A DNA stretch of 64,000 nt from Tamilnaduibacter salinus (lineage in GTDB: Bacteria; Pseudomonadota; Gammaproteobacteria; Pseudomonadales; Oleiphilaceae): the NCBI RefSeq assembly GCF_003096655.1, contig NZ_QEKQ01000002.1:478682-542681 (forward strand), read 5' to 3'. Positions 8,266 through 19,536 of the stretch are shown piece after piece. The number at the start of each line of letters is the position of its first letter. Position 1 is the first letter of the stretch. The notes below the pieces were generated by a model. It ran no database searches. It worked only from the letters and a program-made list of their open reading frames with translations, and was not told the DNA's origin. A program made the translations under genes and the position numbers.

Positions 8266-10263
8266 CGCTTCCTTGAGCGCCTGAACCTCATCCCGAAGCC
8301 GGGCGGCTTTCTCGAAGTCCAGGTCGGAGGCGGCCTTGTACATTTCGTCTTCAAGTTTCGAAATGTCCTTGAGCAGCTCTTCCGGGGCCTTGTCGCCCAC
8401 TCTTGCACGGTAAGCTTCCGCCTCTTCCGCGGCTTTCTCCCCCGGCCGCTCAGGCTGTCGCCCGGCGGCTCCTTCCATGATGTCTGCAACCTTCTTGTTC
8501 AGCCCGGTGGGCGTGATGCCATGGGCCTCGTTATGGGCCTGCTGCTTGGCCCGGCGCCGGCTGGTTTCGTCAATCGCGCGCTGCATCGACCCGGTAATCT
8601 GGTCGCCATAGAGAATGGCCTTACCACGCACATTCCGCGCGGCACGGCCAATGGTCTGGATCAGGGATCGCTCGGAGCGCAGAAACCCTTCCTTGTCGGC
8701 GTCCAGGATCGCCACCAGGGCCACTTCCGGCATATCCAACCCCTCCCGGAGCAGGTTGATCCCGACCAGCACATCAAACTCACCGCGGCGCAGGTCACGG
8801 ATGATCTCCACCCGCTCGACGGTGTCGATGTCGGAATGCAGATACCGCACGGCAACATCGTGCTCCTGAAGGAAATCCGTCAGATCCTCTGCCATGCGTT
8901 TGGTCAGGGTCGTTACCAGAACCCGTTCCCGGGCCTCGATACGCTGATGGATTTCGGACAGCAGATCATCGACCTGTGTCGACGCACTCCGGACCTCGAT
9001 TTCCGGATCCAGCAGGCCGGTTGGACGCACGACCTGCTCCACGACCTGACCACTGTGCCGTTGTTCATAATCAGCGGGGGTAGCGGAAACGAAGATCATC
9101 TGCGGCGCGATGCGCTCCCACTCATCGAATCGCATGGGCCGGTTGTCCAGTGCCGATGGCAGGCGGAAGCCGTATTCCACCAGCGTCTCCTTGCGCGAGC
9201 GGTCGCCCTTGTACATGGCACCGATCTGGGAAATGGTGACGTGGGATTCGTCCACCACCAGCATCGCGTCCGTTGGCAGATAATCAAACAGCGTCGGAGG
9301 GGCCTCGCCCGGCGCGCGTCCAGACAGGTATCGGGAATAGTTCTCGATGCCGTTGCAGTAGCCCAGCTCCAGCATCATTTCGATGTCATAACGGGTCCGT
9401 TCCTCCAGTCGCTGCGCTTCCAGCAATTTGTTGTTGTCGCGCAGTTGGGTGAGGCGCTCGTCCAGCTCCACCTTGATCCTTTCGACCGCATCGAGCACCA
9501 CCTGGCGCGGCGTCACATAGTGCGTCTTCGGGTAGATCGTCACGCGCGGCACGCGTCGGAGAATCTCGCCGGTCAGCGGATCGAAGTAACTGAGGTTCTC
9601 GATCTCGTCATCGAACAGCTCGATGCGGATCGCCTCATTCTCGGATTCGGCCGGAAACACATCGATCACATCGCCCCGGACCCGATAATTGGCACGATGG
9701 AACTCGACGTCGTTCCGGGTGTACTGCAGCTCGGCCAGACGACGAAGGATGGCCCGCTGGTCCACTTCGTCGCCGCGGTCGAGGTGCAGCATCATCTTCA
9801 GGTAGGACTGTGGGTCGCCCAGACCGTAGATGGACGACACGGTGGCGACAATGATCGCATCCTGACGCTCCAGCAGCGCCTTGGTCGCCGACAGGCGCAT
9901 CTGCTCAATGTGCTCGTTCACCGAGGCGTCCTTCTCGATGAAGGTGTCCGACGACGGCACATAGGCCTCCGGCTGGTAGTAGTCGTAATACGAGACGAAG
10001 TACTCGACCGCATTGTCCGGAAAGAACTCCCTGAATTCGCCGTACAGCTGGGCGGCCAGGGTCTTGTTGTGCGCCATGATAATGGTCGGACGCTGAACGC
10101 GCTCAATCACATTGGCAATGGTGAAGGTTTTCCCGGAACCGGTCACACCGAGCAGCGTCTGGTGGGCAAGACCCGATTCGATACCATCCACAACCCCATC
10201 AATGGCTTCCGGCTGATCGCCGGCCGGACGGTAATCGGACGCCACTCTGAATGCCTGACTCAT
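8248..10263 (-). CDS. uvrB: excinuclease ABC subunit UvrB
   Basis: DNA damage verification helicase of nucleotide excision repair. 671 residues from the ATG at 10263, preceded by AGAGGAGAGGGT; the longer frame to 10407 has no homologous N terminus. Motifs: Walker A GVTGSGKT at 39-46, the beta-hairpin [12 protein letters not shown] near 92-103, the DEAD-like VDESH, helicase motif [11 protein letters not shown], and a C-terminal UVR domain ([20 protein letters not shown]) that binds UvrC. No LexA-type CTGT-N8-ACAG site is seen in the region upstream. Confidence 0.97.
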   Translation of the reverse strand: MSQAFRVASDYRPAGDQPEAIDGVVDGIESGLAHQTLLGVTGSGKTFTIANVIERVQRPTIIMAHNKTLAAQLYGEFREFFPDNAVEYFVSYYDYYQPEAYVPSSDTFIEKDASVNEHIEQMRLSATKALLERQDAIIVATVSSIYGLGDPQSYLKMMLHLDRGDEVDQRAILRRLAELQYTRNDVEFHRANYRVRGDVIDVFPAESENEAIRIELFDDEIENLSYFDPLTGEILRRVPRVTIYPKTHYVTPRQVVLDAVERIKVELDERLTQLRDNNKLLEAQRLEERTRYDIEMMLELGYCNGIENYSRYLSGRAPGEAPPTLFDYLPTDAMLVVDESHVTISQIGAMYKGDRSRKETLVEYGFRLPSALDNRPMRFDEWERIAPQMIFVSATPADYEQRHSGQVVEQVVRPTGLLDPEIEVRSASTQVDDLLSEIHQRIEARERVLVTTLTKRMAEDLTDFLQEHDVAVRYLHSDIDTVERVEIIRDLRRGEFDVLVGINLLREGLDMPEVALVAILDADKEGFLRSERSLIQTIGRAARNVRGKAILYGDQITGSMQRAIDETSRRRAKQQAHNEAHGITPTGLNKKVADIMEGAAGRQPERPGEKAAEEAEAYRARVGDKAPEELLKDISKLEDEMYKAASDLDFEKAARLRDEVQALKEASIRTA

Positions 10264-10479
10264 ACCCTCTCCTCTTGGGAAAACGTCGCCAATAACCGGC
10301 AAGCCCCTTGCGAATCCACCATGACGACAACGGCGATCCGTCTGGGTTTCCTTATCCCGGCGCAGTCGACATGGTAACATTCCCCCCTGAGCCACGGAGT
10401 CATTCACTCCGACAGCGCAGACCCGGCCCGGATGGGCCGTCTGTGATTGCCTCTAACGACTCATCGAAGGAGCGCTAGT

Positions 10480-11664
10480 TTGGACCGTCAACTGTCAAAC
10501 CGAGTACAAGCGATCAAACCCTCCCCGACCCTCGCTGTCACCAACAAAGCGGCGGAACTAAGGGCCGCGGGCCAGGACATCATTGGCTTGGGCGCCGGGG
10601 AGCCGGATTTCGACACCCCGGACCACATCAAGGAGGCCGCCATTGAGGCCATCCAGGGTGGCCAGACGAAATACACGGCAGTGGACGGCACTCCGGCCCT
10701 GAAGAGCGCGATCATCGACAAATTCAAGCGGGACAACGGACTGGAATACGAGGCAAACCAGATTCTGGTCTCCAGTGGCGGTAAGCAGAGTTTCTTCAAC
10801 CTGGCTCTGGCCACACTGAATCCCGGGGATGAGGTGGTGATCCCGGCGCCCTACTGGGTGTCCTATCCGGATATGGTCAAGGTGGCGGAGGGCACCCCGG
10901 TGATCCTTGAAACCTCCGCGGACACCCGTTTCAAGATCACGCCGGAGCAGCTTGAGAACGCCATTACCGAGAAGACGCGCCTGTTCGTGATCAACAGCCC
11001 GTCCAACCCCAGCGGCATGGCGTATTCACTGGAGGAGCTTCAGGCCATCGGCGCGGTGCTGGAAAAGCATCCGGAGATCATGATCGCCACCGATGACATG
11101 TACGAACCGATCCTCTGGACCGGTCGACCGTTTGCCAACATCGTCAACGCGACGCCGTCACTCAAGGATCGGACGTTCGTCCTGAATGGCGTCTCCAAAG
11201 CGTACTCCATGACCGGGTGGCGGATTGGCTATGCCGCGGGGCCGGCCGACGTGATCGGCTCCATGAAGAAGATCCAGTCCCAGAGCACCTCCAACCCGGC
11301 GTCGATTTCCCAGGCCGCCGCCCAGGCAGCGCTCGAGGGGTCCCAGGACTGTGTTGGCGAAATGGTCAGCGCCTTCCGTGAACGCCATGACTGGCTGGTT
11401 GATGCCCTGAATGAGCTGCCCGGCGTTGAGTGCCTCAAAGGCGACGGTACCTTCTACGCCTTCCCGAGCTTTCAGGCGGTTATCGACGCGCGCGATGATG
11501 TCGACACCGACGTGGAACTCGCCGAACTGTTGCTGAAAGAGGCCGGAGTCGCGCTGGTTCCGGGCTCCGCGTTCGGCTGCCCCGGGCACATGCGCCTGAG
11601 CTTCGCGACCGGTTTGGACACGTTGAAGAACGCGGTCAGCCGTCTTGCCACGGCATTGGGGTAA
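10480..11664 (+). CDS. aspartate aminotransferase-type PLP enzyme (class I)
   Basis: Cytosolic transaminase linking aspartate/glutamate with oxaloacetate/2-oxoglutarate; relatives also accept prephenate. The TTG at 10480 is preferred as start: GAAGGAG lies 8 bases upstream and the protein then begins MDRQLSNRVQAIKPSPTLAV as in relatives. Motifs: GAGEPDFDTPDHIKEAA, KYTAVDGTPALK, NSPSNPSG, YEPI, and the PLP lysine in NGVSKAYSMTGWRIGY. 394 residues, the bacterial Ib type rather than the E. coli AspC type. It is divergent from uvrB and followed by tRNA-Asn. Confidence 0.9.
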   Translation: MDRQLSNRVQAIKPSPTLAVTNKAAELRAAGQDIIGLGAGEPDFDTPDHIKEAAIEAIQGGQTKYTAVDGTPALKSAIIDKFKRDNGLEYEANQILVSSGGKQSFFNLALATLNPGDEVVIPAPYWVSYPDMVKVAEGTPVILETSADTRFKITPEQLENAITEKTRLFVINSPSNPSGMAYSLEELQAIGAVLEKHPEIMIATDDMYEPILWTGRPFANIVNATPSLKDRTFVLNGVSKAYSMTGWRIGYAAGPADVIGSMKKIQSQSTSNPASISQAAAQAALEGSQDCVGEMVSAFRERHDWLVDALNELPGVECLKGDGTFYAFPSFQAVIDARDDVDTDVELAELLLKEAGVALVPGSAFGCPGHMRLSFATGLDTLKNAVSRLATALG

Positions 11665-11695
11665 TCGTCTTGGGTCTCTTTTTTCAGAGGTTCCC

Positions 11696-11724
11696 TTGAC
11701 CGCCGGCGAAGGCCATCGTAGTAT
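11696..11724 (+). promoter_or_regulatory. sigma-70 promoter of tRNA-Asn
   Basis: TTGACC (11696-11701) and TAGTAT (11719-11724) are separated by exactly 17 bases and lie 24 bases before the mature tRNA 5' end. A GC-rich stretch follows the -10, as is usual for stable RNA promoters. Confidence 0.7.
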
Positions 11725-11747
11725 ACGCGCCTCGTCGCTGACGATGC

Positions 11748-11823
11748 TCCCCGATAGCTCAGTTGGTAGAGCGCCTGACTGTTAATCAGGTTGTCGCTGG
11801 TTCGAGCCCAGCTCGGGGAGCCA
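11748..11823 (+). tRNA. tRNA-Asn (GTT)
   Basis: A complete 76-nt cloverleaf. The acceptor TCCCCGA pairs with TCGGGGA; the D-arm is GCTCAGTTGGTAGAGC; the anticodon arm CTGACTGTTAATCAG has GTT at 11781-11783; the T-arm is CTGGTTCGAGCCCAG; CCA is encoded. Its last 44 bases are identical to bases 1-44 of the window. Confidence 0.98.
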
Positions 11824-11834
11824 CTATTCCGAAA

Positions 11835-11867
11835 AAAGCCGCTGAGTCTGATCAGCGGCTTTTTTTT
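11835..11867 (+). terminator. Rho-independent terminator of tRNA-Asn
   Basis: AAAGCCGCTGA (11835-11845) and TCAGCGGCTTT (11852-11862) form the stem, with an eight-base T-run at 11860-11867. Its sequence is very similar to the terminator after the first tRNA-Asn copy. Confidence 0.9.
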
Positions 11868-12012
11868 ATGTCTGTTCGAAAAATGGCCGGAAACCGTCGA
11901 ACCGTCGGTTGGGCTGACAACGGACGCCCAACAACGCACCGGGTTGCCCTCATGCGATCGTTGGGCTCCTTCGTCAACGCAACCTCCCCGGTTCGCCGAC
12001 CATCCCGGCGAT

Positions 12013-12738
12013 TCAGTTCAACGCCGTTGTCACTTCCGCCTGAATCTCTTCCAGCGCCTCCAGCGGCCGATCCGCCTGGGTGATCGGCCGCCCGATCACC
12101 AGATAATCACTACCGGCATACAACGCCTCGCTGGGCGTCATGATGCGCTTCTGATCGTCCGTCGCGGCGAATGCGGGACGAATGCCGGGGGTCACCAGCT
12201 GGAAGCGCGGCCCTCTCGATTCGCGCAATATCGGCGCCTCCTGAGCCGAGCAGACCACACCATCGAGACCGGCGTTATAGGCGAGAGACGAGAGACGGTC
12301 CACCTGCTCCTCCGGCGACCCCGCTACACCGATCTGGCGCAGATCGTCCGCCCCGAAACTCGTCAGCACCGTGACCCCGATCAACAACGGCCGGTCATTA
12401 CCAGCGACCTTCTCCAACCGCTCCCGACAGGCCGCCATCATCGTCTCACCACCCGAGGCGTGAACATTCACCATCCAGACCCCCAGATCGGCGGCGGCCT
12501 CCACCGCAGCCGCCGCGGTGTTGGGAATGTCATGGTATTTCAGGTCTAGAAAGACACCGAAGCCCCGGCGGGTCAGTTGCCGCACAAAATCCGGACCAAA
12601 GCGGGTGAACATTTCCTTGCCGACCTTGAGCCGGCACAGGCCAGGATCGAGTTGGTCAACCAATTCCAATCCGGGGGTCTGATCCGCAAAGTCCAGGGCG
12701 ACAATGACACGGGGGCCGGTGACGTCGGCGTACAGCAT
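12013..12738 (-). CDS. pyrF: orotidine 5'-phosphate decarboxylase
   Basis: Last step of UMP synthesis. A 241-residue TIM-barrel protein with the family's catalytic D-x-K-x-x-D array in [12 protein letters not shown] (Asp65, Lys67, Asp70), the N-terminal VIVALDF strand and the phosphate-binding VTPGIRP and VIGRPIT loops. It lies 33 bp downstream of lapB on the same strand, so the lapA-lapB-pyrF order is conserved as in related gammaproteobacteria. Confidence 0.96.
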   Translation of the reverse strand: MLYADVTGPRVIVALDFADQTPGLELVDQLDPGLCRLKVGKEMFTRFGPDFVRQLTRRGFGVFLDLKYHDIPNTAAAAVEAAADLGVWMVNVHASGGETMMAACRERLEKVAGNDRPLLIGVTVLTSFGADDLRQIGVAGSPEEQVDRLSSLAYNAGLDGVVCSAQEAPILRESRGPRFQLVTPGIRPAFAATDDQKRIMTPSEALYAGSDYLVIGRPITQADRPLEALEEIQAEVTTALN

Positions 12739-12770
12739 GATTCACTCCAATGGGGGGTCAAACGTTGGGA

Positions 12771-13940
12771 TTATTCGGCTTCCACGCCCTGAATCGGCTG
12801 GATGGTTTCCCAGTTCTTGCAGCTCGGACACAGCCAGTGCAACTGGCGTCCCTCAAAGCCGCAGTTCGTGCACCGGTACGTTGGCCGGCTCGCCAGCAGC
12901 ATCTGACCGATCCGGCTCACCAGCCGGCCCTCGTCCGTGGTCATCCCTTTCTCATATCCAGCAAGCGCCACCAGACGAAGCAGGCCACGCACACTCGGGC
13001 GCTTTTCCAGCTCCTCACGCAACAGATCAATAGCAGCCCGCCGGCCAGACCCCCGCTCCACCGACTCCACCAGAGCCAATAACAGGCTGGTGCTGGGCCA
13101 GGCTTCATACAGTTTTCTCAGGCGGCGGGTCAGGCGCCCCACCTGGTTCCGGGCCCGCGCCTGCTGCATGAGCTGTTCGATGGCTTCCGGACCGAACGCC
13201 GGGTTCTGGTCGAAGACCTTCAAAAGAACCTTGGTGACTTCCCGATCGTTTCCCTGACGCTGCTGAATGTCCGCCAGCAGAAAGTTCGCGCGCACGCAGG
13301 TCGGGTCTTTCTCAAGCGCCTCCCGGGCCAGCCGCCGGGACTCCCAGCGGTCATCCCGCTGCAGGGCCTCGTCCGCCATCTCACAGGTCAGGTACCCTAG
13401 CTGCTTTTTCAGGGCGTCGTCCGACTCATGGCTGGCAAGCACCTCGGCCACCTGCCGGGCCTTGTCCCACTCGCGCTCCTGCTGATAGAGCTCGATCAGC
13501 TGGTTGGACGCCTTACGACTGTAGTCCCGGCTGCCAAGCAGCTCCTGCAGTAACGCTTCGGCACGGTCCAGAAGACCAGCCTTCATGTAGTCCTCTGCCA
13601 GCTCCTGAGTCACCTGAGGGGAGAATCGGGACGGTAGTTCAGGGCGGGCCAGCAGGTTCTGGTGGATCAGAATGGCGCGGTCGGTCTCACCTTTCAGGCG
13701 AAAGTGGGCGCCGACGGACAGGTGCAGATTGACGGTATCGCGGTTGACTGCCAACGACTGAACAAAATTCTCAATCGCCTGATCGGAATAGTTGGTAAAG
13801 AGGAACTGAAGCCGGTCCCGAACCGACGGCTCGTCATGAATGCCGCGGCCACGCCGGGTTTCACTGCGCCCCCACCGGCCCATGAACCAACCCGCCGCAA
13901 CCGCTATCACCAGTAACAGCCAGTGCAATACGGTGTCCAT
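12771..13940 (-). CDS. lapB: lipopolysaccharide assembly protein B
   Basis: Inner-membrane-anchored TPR protein that couples LPS synthesis to FtsH-dependent LpxC turnover. 389 residues: an N-terminal membrane anchor (LHWLLLVIAVAAGWFMGRWG), a run of TPR-like helices from about residue 45 to 340, and a C-terminal rubredoxin-like zinc knuckle (CTNCGF then CPSCKNW) near 356-376. Its start touches the lapA stop at 13940, so the two are translationally coupled. Confidence 0.95.
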   Translation of the reverse strand: MDTVLHWLLLVIAVAAGWFMGRWGRSETRRGRGIHDEPSVRDRLQFLFTNYSDQAIENFVQSLAVNRDTVNLHLSVGAHFRLKGETDRAILIHQNLLARPELPSRFSPQVTQELAEDYMKAGLLDRAEALLQELLGSRDYSRKASNQLIELYQQEREWDKARQVAEVLASHESDDALKKQLGYLTCEMADEALQRDDRWESRRLAREALEKDPTCVRANFLLADIQQRQGNDREVTKVLLKVFDQNPAFGPEAIEQLMQQARARNQVGRLTRRLRKLYEAWPSTSLLLALVESVERGSGRRAAIDLLREELEKRPSVRGLLRLVALAGYEKGMTTDEGRLVSRIGQMLLASRPTYRCTNCGFEGRQLHWLCPSCKNWETIQPIQGVEAE

Positions 13941-14242
13941 CAGTGCGTCCGGGCGGGCTCCGAGCTCGCCTTGTTCAGGGATTTTTCAGCCTGGGACAGT
14001 TTACGCCGAAGCTGACGACGCTCGGCGGAAACTTTCAGAGTGGCAACAGTCGTCACCAGAATGCCGATCACCGCCCCGGCGACAAACGCCAGTATGAGCC
14101 AGAAGGCCACACCGTAGGACGCCGTCTGAAAAAACAGGAAATTCAGTGACACGGTTTCCTGATTATTCAGGGAAAAGATCAGTGCCACCAGAATCAAAAA
14201 GATGACAACCAGAGCAAGTATGACTTTCTGCAGCCAGGCCAT
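13940..14242 (-). CDS. lapA: lipopolysaccharide assembly protein A (DUF1049)
   Basis: A 100-residue inner-membrane protein with two hydrophobic segments (ILALVVIFLILVALIFSL and GVAFWLILAFVAGAVIGILV) separated by the NNQETVSLNFLF hairpin typical of the family. A charged coiled-coil tail (residues about 70-95) is thought to contact LapB. It shares one base with lapB. Confidence 0.93.
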   Translation of the reverse strand: MAWLQKVILALVVIFLILVALIFSLNNQETVSLNFLFFQTASYGVAFWLILAFVAGAVIGILVTTVATLKVSAERRQLRRKLSQAEKSLNKASSEPARTH

Positions 14243-14363
14243 TGGTCAGCGGCTCCCTCTCATCATTGTGACCCGCGCGATGTCAGCACATACTACCACA
14301 CCGCAGGCGGGCGTCGCCTGACGCGTCGTGCCGGTCCGGGACCATTATCGGCGTCCGACGCCC

Positions 14364-14660
14364 TCAGTAACCACGCTTCATGCTGGCATCGACCCGCTCA
14401 CGGAGGGTTTTGCCGGGCTTGAAATGCGGGACGTATTTGGCGGGAAGCTGCACAGGGTCGCCGGTTTTGGGGTTCCGCCCGGTCCGGGCTGCCCGGTAAT
14501 GCAGCGAGAAGCTACCGAAACCGCGAATTTCAATACGCTGCCCTTCGGCCAGCGACTGCGACATGTGTTCGATGATGGTTTTGACCGCCAGCTCCACATC
14601 CTTCACCGAGAGCTGGGTCTGCTTGGAGGCAATCAGCTCGACCAGTTCCGATTTTGTCAT
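14364..14660 (-). CDS. ihfB: integration host factor subunit beta
   Basis: DNA-bending nucleoid protein, partner of IhfA. 98 residues with the HU/IHF fold: [14 protein letters not shown], the [21 protein letters not shown] beta-arm with intercalating Pro64, and [19 protein letters not shown]. It lies downstream of rpsA in the same direction, but a strong terminator at 14746-14777 separates them. Confidence 0.95.
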   Translation of the reverse strand: MTKSELVELIASKQTQLSVKDVELAVKTIIEHMSQSLAEGQRIEIRGFGSFSLHYRAARTGRNPKTGDPVQLPAKYVPHFKPGKTLRERVDASMKRGY

Positions 14661-14745
14661 TGGTTTTTCCTTCTCATTCTCGACAGGAAATCCGGTCCGG
14701 ACTTCTCTTCCATGAGACTAGTTTAGCCAAAGCCAAAAAAAAGAC

Positions 14746-14777
14746 AAAAAAAACGGGCTGTTACAGCCCGTTTTTTT
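14746..14777 (-). terminator. rpsA terminator (bidirectional-looking)
   Basis: ACGGGCTG (14753-14760), a TTA loop and CAGCCCGT (14764-14771) form a compact stem. T-rich tracts lie on both strands: an A-run precedes it at 14735-14752 and T's follow at 14771-14777. It lies 20 bp past the rpsA stop. Confidence 0.9.
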
Positions 14778-14798
14778 CATTTCGGCGACAGCGCCCCG

Positions 14799-16487
14799 TT
14801 ACTCTTTCGGGTTCTGCTGCTGCATCTGTTCCTTGATCAGATCGCCGATGGTCGTCGCACTGGACGTGTCAGCGGACTTCTCACGAACGCTCTGAAGCGC
14901 CGCCTTGTCGTCCTCGACATCCTTGGACTTGACCGAGAGGTTGATGACGCGGTTCTTGCGATCGATGCTGATGATCTTCGCTTCCACTTCATCGCCTTCG
15001 TTCAGCACGTTGCGGGCGTCTTCCACCCGGTCACGGCTGATCTCGGACGCCTTCAGGACCGCTTCCACTTCCTCGTTGAGAGACACGGTCGCGGACTTCG
15101 CGTCGACGCTCACAACAGTGCCGCTCACGATGGAGCCCTTGTCGTTGAGCTGAACGAACTCGGCGAACGGATCGCTTTCGAGCTGCTTGATGCCCAGGGA
15201 AATGCGCTCGCGCTCCGGATCCACAGACAGGATGACGGTTTCAACTTCGTCGCCCTTCTTGTACTCGCGGACCGCTTCTTCACCGGACTCGTTCCAGCTG
15301 ATGTCGGACAGGTGAACCAGACCGTCGATGCCGCCTTCCAGACCGATGAAGATGCCGAAGTCCGTGATGGACTTGATCTTACCGGTGATGCGGTCGCCCT
15401 TGTTGTAGTTCGCGGAGAACTCTTCCCAGGGGTTGGCCTGACACTGCTTGATACCCAGCGAGATCCGACGACGCTCTTCGTCGATGTCGAGGATCATCAC
15501 TTCGATGTCGTCGCCGACCTGGACCACCTTGGACGGATGGATGTTCTTGTTGGTCCAGTCCATTTCGGACACGTGGACCAGACCTTCCACCCCTTCTTCC
15601 AGCTCGGCAAAGCAGCCGTAGTCGGTCAGGTTGGTGACATTGGCCGCAACACGCATGCCTTCCGGATAGCGATCCTTGATGTTGACCCAGGGATCTTCGC
15701 CCAGCTGCTTCAGACCCAGAGATACCCGGTTCCGCTCGCGGTCGAACTTCAGGACCTTGACGGTGATCTCGTCACCCACATTGACGATCTCGCTCGGATG
15801 CTTGATCCGCTTCCACGCCATGTCAGTGATGTGCAGCAGGCCGTCAACACCACCCAGATCAACGAACGCACCGTAGTCGGTCAGGTTCTTGACGATACCC
15901 TTGATTTCCAGACCTTCGGTCAGGGTCTCAAGCAGTGCTTCGCGCTCGGCACTGTTCTCGGCTTCCAGAACCGCGCGGCGGGAAACCACCACGTTGTTGC
16001 GCTTCTGGTCGAGCTTGATGACCTTGAATTCCAGTTCCTTGTTTTCGAGATGCGCGGTGTCGCGCACAGGGCGCACATCCACCAGCGACCCCGGCAGGAA
16101 CGCCCGGATGCCACTCAGATCGACGGTGAAACCGCCCTTTACCTTGCCGCTGATCATGCCCTTGACGACTTCTTCGTCCTCGAAGCGCTTCTCCAGCACC
16201 TTCCACGCTTCGGCCCGCTTGGCCTTTTCGCGTGACAGGCGTGTGGCGCCAAAGCCGTCCTCAACTGCGTCGAGAGCCACGTCAACTACGTCACCGACCG
16301 CAATTTCCAGCGTTCCTTCCTTGTCCAGGAACTGGCTGGCCGGGATGGTCCCCTCGGACTTGAGACCCGCATTCACGGTGACCCAGTCGTTATCGATATC
16401 CACCACGGTCCCCTGGACGATGGAACCGGGCTGCATGTCAATGTCTTTTAAGCTCTCTTCAAAAAGATCCGCAAAGCTCTCGCTCAT
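14799..16487 (-). CDS. rpsA: 30S ribosomal protein S1
   Basis: mRNA-binding ribosomal protein. 562 residues from the ATG at 16487 ([22 protein letters not shown]), the conserved start; the longer frame to 16535 adds non-homologous residues. Six S1 OB-fold repeats can be followed, with typical strings such as [40 protein letters not shown] and [20 protein letters not shown]. It lies downstream of cmk, the usual order. Confidence 0.97.
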   Translation of the reverse strand: MSESFADLFEESLKDIDMQPGSIVQGTVVDIDNDWVTVNAGLKSEGTIPASQFLDKEGTLEIAVGDVVDVALDAVEDGFGATRLSREKAKRAEAWKVLEKRFEDEEVVKGMISGKVKGGFTVDLSGIRAFLPGSLVDVRPVRDTAHLENKELEFKVIKLDQKRNNVVVSRRAVLEAENSAEREALLETLTEGLEIKGIVKNLTDYGAFVDLGGVDGLLHITDMAWKRIKHPSEIVNVGDEITVKVLKFDRERNRVSLGLKQLGEDPWVNIKDRYPEGMRVAANVTNLTDYGCFAELEEGVEGLVHVSEMDWTNKNIHPSKVVQVGDDIEVMILDIDEERRRISLGIKQCQANPWEEFSANYNKGDRITGKIKSITDFGIFIGLEGGIDGLVHLSDISWNESGEEAVREYKKGDEVETVILSVDPERERISLGIKQLESDPFAEFVQLNDKGSIVSGTVVSVDAKSATVSLNEEVEAVLKASEISRDRVEDARNVLNEGDEVEAKIISIDRKNRVINLSVKSKDVEDDKAALQSVREKSADTSSATTIGDLIKEQMQQQNPKE

Positions 16488-16615
16488 TCTATGTCCTATG
16501 ATCAACGCAAGTGTTCCCCGTGCTACCAGCGACACGGTCTGTTCAAAATCACCGGAATCCGCTCAAGGCTGGCGATTCGTCCGGATTTCCGGTGGCCAAT
16601 AACAAAAAGGTGCGG

Positions 16616-17299
16616 TCAGGCGCGACTGGCGGCGGCCAATGCCCTTTCCAACACCTCTTCGATGCTTAAACCTGTCGAGTCAATGACTTGCGCATCCCCG
16701 GCCGGTTTAAGAGGAGCACTCGACCGATTCATGTCGCGGTCATCACGTGCCCTGATATCCTCTAAAAGGTCGTCAATACTAACACTCACACCGGAGTCCA
16801 GCAACTGACGATGGCGCCGCTGGGCCCGCTCCTCGGCGCTTGCGGTCAGAAACAGCTTGACCGGAGCATCGGGGAACACCACGGTCCCCATGTCACGTCC
16901 GTCCGCCACCAGACCCGGCGACACCCGGAAATCCCGCTGGCGTTGCAGCAGGGCATCCCGCACTGACTGGATCACCGCGACCCGGGAGGCATTATCGCCA
17001 CACTCTTCTGTGCGGATAGCCCGCGTCACGTCGACACCATCCAACAGAACCCGGGCCGGCTCGCCGGGTGGCGTCGGCTCAAACGCCACGTTGAGATCCT
17101 GCGCCTCCCGCGTCAGTGCCGCTTCATCGTCCAGATCAACGCCATGTCGCATGGCCGCCAGAGCCGTCAGCCGGTAAAGCGCCCCGCTGTCCAGCAGATG
17201 ATAGCCCAGCTTCCGGGCGAGCATCTGGGTGACCGTGCCCTTGCCGGAACCGCCCGGCCCGTCGACGGTGATCACTGGAATTTCCTTCGCATCGCTCAT
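16616..17299 (-). CDS. cmk: cytidylate kinase
   Basis: Phosphorylates CMP and dCMP. 227 residues. The start at 17299 overlaps the aroA stop as ATGA, which fixes it. P-loop GPGGSGKGT (residues 14-22), GALYR for nucleotide binding, [13 protein letters not shown] and the lid [16 protein letters not shown] are present. It follows tyrA-aroA and precedes rpsA. Confidence 0.96.
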   Translation of the reverse strand: MSDAKEIPVITVDGPGGSGKGTVTQMLARKLGYHLLDSGALYRLTALAAMRHGVDLDDEAALTREAQDLNVAFEPTPPGEPARVLLDGVDVTRAIRTEECGDNASRVAVIQSVRDALLQRQRDFRVSPGLVADGRDMGTVVFPDAPVKLFLTASAEERAQRRHRQLLDSGVSVSIDDLLEDIRARDDRDMNRSSAPLKPAGDAQVIDSTGLSIEEVLERALAAASRA

Positions 17300-19536
17300 T
17301 CGCAAGCCTCTACTGTCAGCCGGATGCCGACCTCCTGGGCCAGTCGGTCAAATCCGGGAAATGAGGTGGCGACGTTGGCACAATCGGTGATCGTTATCTC
17401 GCCTTCCGCCCGCAGCGACGCGACGGCGAACGCCATGGCAACACGGTGATCGCCGTGACTGTCCACCGTGCCGCCCCGCAGTGCCTGTCCACCAGGGATC
17501 TCGATGCCATCGTCGGTCACCGTACTGTCCACGCCAATCGCCGCAAGCCCATCGGCCATCACCTGAATACGATCGCTTTCCTTGACCCGCAACTCTTCCG
17601 CGCCCGTCAGCAGTGTCGTTCCTTCAGCGCAAGCCGCTGCGATGAACAGCACCGGGAACTCATCAATGGCCAGCGGCACCTGATCCTCGGGAATCCGAAT
17701 ACCCCTGAGCGGCGCGTACCGAACCCGGAGGTCCGCGACCGGCTCACCCCCGATTTCGCGCTCGTTCTCCAGCGTGATATCCGCCCCCATCTCGCGGAGA
17801 ATCGTGATCACGCCGGTACGCGTGGGGTTGATACCGACATGCTGCAACCGGAGGTCAGCCCCCGGTGCCACTGACGCGGCCACCAGAAAGAACGCCGCCG
17901 AGGATATATCCGAAGGCACATCAATCGGGCCGCCTGTCAGTCGGCCACCACCGCTCAGGCGCGCGGTGTTCCCGTCACGCGTCACCGGATAGCCAAACCC
18001 GTTGAGCATCCGCTCGGTGTGATCCCGGGTCGGCGCCGGCTCCGCGACCGATGTGTCTCCGTTGGCATAGAGCCCCGCGAGAAGCAGGCAGGATTTGACC
18101 TGCGCGCTGGCCACCGGCATGTCATAGTGAAAACCCGTCAGCGTCTGTCCGCCCCGCAGACGCAGCGGCGGCTTCCCGCCCTCGCCAGTCTCAATGACGG
18201 CGCCCATCTGACGCAGGGGGTCGGCCACCCGGTTCATGGGACGACGGGAGAGACTGGCGTCCCCGGTCAGCTCCGTGTCGAACCGCTGTCCGGCGAGCAG
18301 TCCCGCAAACAGTCGCATGGCGGTCCCCGAATTCCCCAGATAGAGCGGGCCGTGGGGAGGCTGAAGTCCATGGAGACCAACGCCATGGATACGGACAACC
18401 CCCTGATCCGGCCCCTCAATGGTGACGCCCATGTCCCGGAAAGCCTGCAGGGTCGCGAGACTGTCCTCACCCTCCAGAAAGCCGGTCACTTCGGTCGTCC
18501 CTTCCGCCAGCGCCCCGAGCATGATGCTGCGATGGGACATCGACTTGTCGCCGGGAACCCGGATGTCCCCCTGAGCGGCGCCGCCCGGCTGGAGCCGGAA
18601 GGTCACCTGGTTCTGTTGTTCTGTGTTCACGTACGCCTGCCCTGACAGCATTTTTGAGAAGTGTTCCCGGGCCGCCCTGGCCCGGCTGAAAACCTGCAAC
18701 AACCGTTCACCATCCTGTGATTCGATCGCCTGGCGAAGCTGGCCTAGATCGGCCGTGAAGTGATCGATCATGTTGAGCACGGCCTCCCGGTTAGAGAGGA
18801 AAATGTCGTGCCACATGATCGGATCACTGGCTGCGATGCGGGTAAAATCCCGAAACCCGCCGGCCGCATACCGGAAAATGTCGAGATTGTCGTCTTCTCC
18901 GGCCAGGGTGTCGACCAGAGAAAAAGCAATCAGGTGGGGAAGATGGCTGGTCGCGGCCAGAACCTCGTCGTGGCGGTCCACCGACATAGTCAGCACCCGG
19001 GCGCCACACCCTTCCCAGAGCCGGGTCAGCTGATCCAAGGCCTCCGGCGCCACCGAGTCCGGGGGCGTCAGAATGATCTTATGGCGATCGAACAGATCGC
19101 CGTGCGCGGCCCGGATGCCGCTTTTCTCGGACCCGGCAATCGGATGGCCGGGAATCACCCGCTCCGGCCACTCCCCGAAGACCGCCTGTACCGACTGAAT
19201 GAAGCTGCCCTTGGTACTGCCCACATCGGTCAGAATCGCATGGTCACTGAGGGCCGGACGAACCGCCTCAAGGACGTCGCGTGTTGCCCGCACCGGCACC
19301 GCCACCACCACCAGATCAGCCTCTTTCACGGCCTCGGCGGCAGAAAAGGCCATCTCGTCAATCACCCCGTGATCCCGGGCCCAAAGCGTCTCGTCATCCC
19401 GGCGATCGGTCCCGACCACCGTACCAGCCAACCCGTGTTCCCGGATGGCCAGCGCCAGTGATCCCCCAATGAGGCCGAGGCCGACGATGGCGACGCGCCG
19501 GAATACCGGCCGGTTCGGCATGTCGCCCGTGCTCAT
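17296..19536 (-). CDS. fused prephenate dehydrogenase / EPSP synthase
   Basis: 746-residue two-domain protein. The N-terminal part (about 1-300) is a TyrA dehydrogenase with Rossmann motif [16 protein letters not shown] and [11 protein letters not shown], making hydroxyphenylpyruvate (or arogenate-derived tyrosine). The C-terminal part (about 315-746) is AroA, with [29 protein letters not shown] and DGIEIPGG, making 5-enolpyruvylshikimate-3-phosphate. This fusion is well known in pseudomonads. Its ATG overlaps the hisC stop and its stop overlaps the cmk start. Confidence 0.95.
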   Translation of the reverse strand: MSTGDMPNRPVFRRVAIVGLGLIGGSLALAIREHGLAGTVVGTDRRDDETLWARDHGVIDEMAFSAAEAVKEADLVVVAVPVRATRDVLEAVRPALSDHAILTDVGSTKGSFIQSVQAVFGEWPERVIPGHPIAGSEKSGIRAAHGDLFDRHKIILTPPDSVAPEALDQLTRLWEGCGARVLTMSVDRHDEVLAATSHLPHLIAFSLVDTLAGEDDNLDIFRYAAGGFRDFTRIAASDPIMWHDIFLSNREAVLNMIDHFTADLGQLRQAIESQDGERLLQVFSRARAAREHFSKMLSGQAYVNTEQQNQVTFRLQPGGAAQGDIRVPGDKSMSHRSIMLGALAEGTTEVTGFLEGEDSLATLQAFRDMGVTIEGPDQGVVRIHGVGLHGLQPPHGPLYLGNSGTAMRLFAGLLAGQRFDTELTGDASLSRRPMNRVADPLRQMGAVIETGEGGKPPLRLRGGQTLTGFHYDMPVASAQVKSCLLLAGLYANGDTSVAEPAPTRDHTERMLNGFGYPVTRDGNTARLSGGGRLTGGPIDVPSDISSAAFFLVAASVAPGADLRLQHVGINPTRTGVITILREMGADITLENEREIGGEPVADLRVRYAPLRGIRIPEDQVPLAIDEFPVLFIAAACAEGTTLLTGAEELRVKESDRIQVMADGLAAIGVDSTVTDDGIEIPGGQALRGGTVDSHGDHRVAMAFAVASLRAEGEITITDCANVATSFPGFDRLAQEVGIRLTVEACE

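Noticed and set aside
8521..10377. 618-codon + strand frame opposite uvrB
   Set aside because: Antisense shadow. Residue composition is typical of complement reading (rich in H, R, Q, L) and UvrB is unambiguous.
10264..10479. Possible LexA box for uvrB
   Set aside because: No CTGT-N8-ACAG or close variant was found in the uvrB/aminotransferase divergent region.
17296..19536. tyrA-aroA fusion as a novel enzyme
   Set aside because: This fusion is well known in pseudomonads and relatives, so it is annotated but not reported as new.
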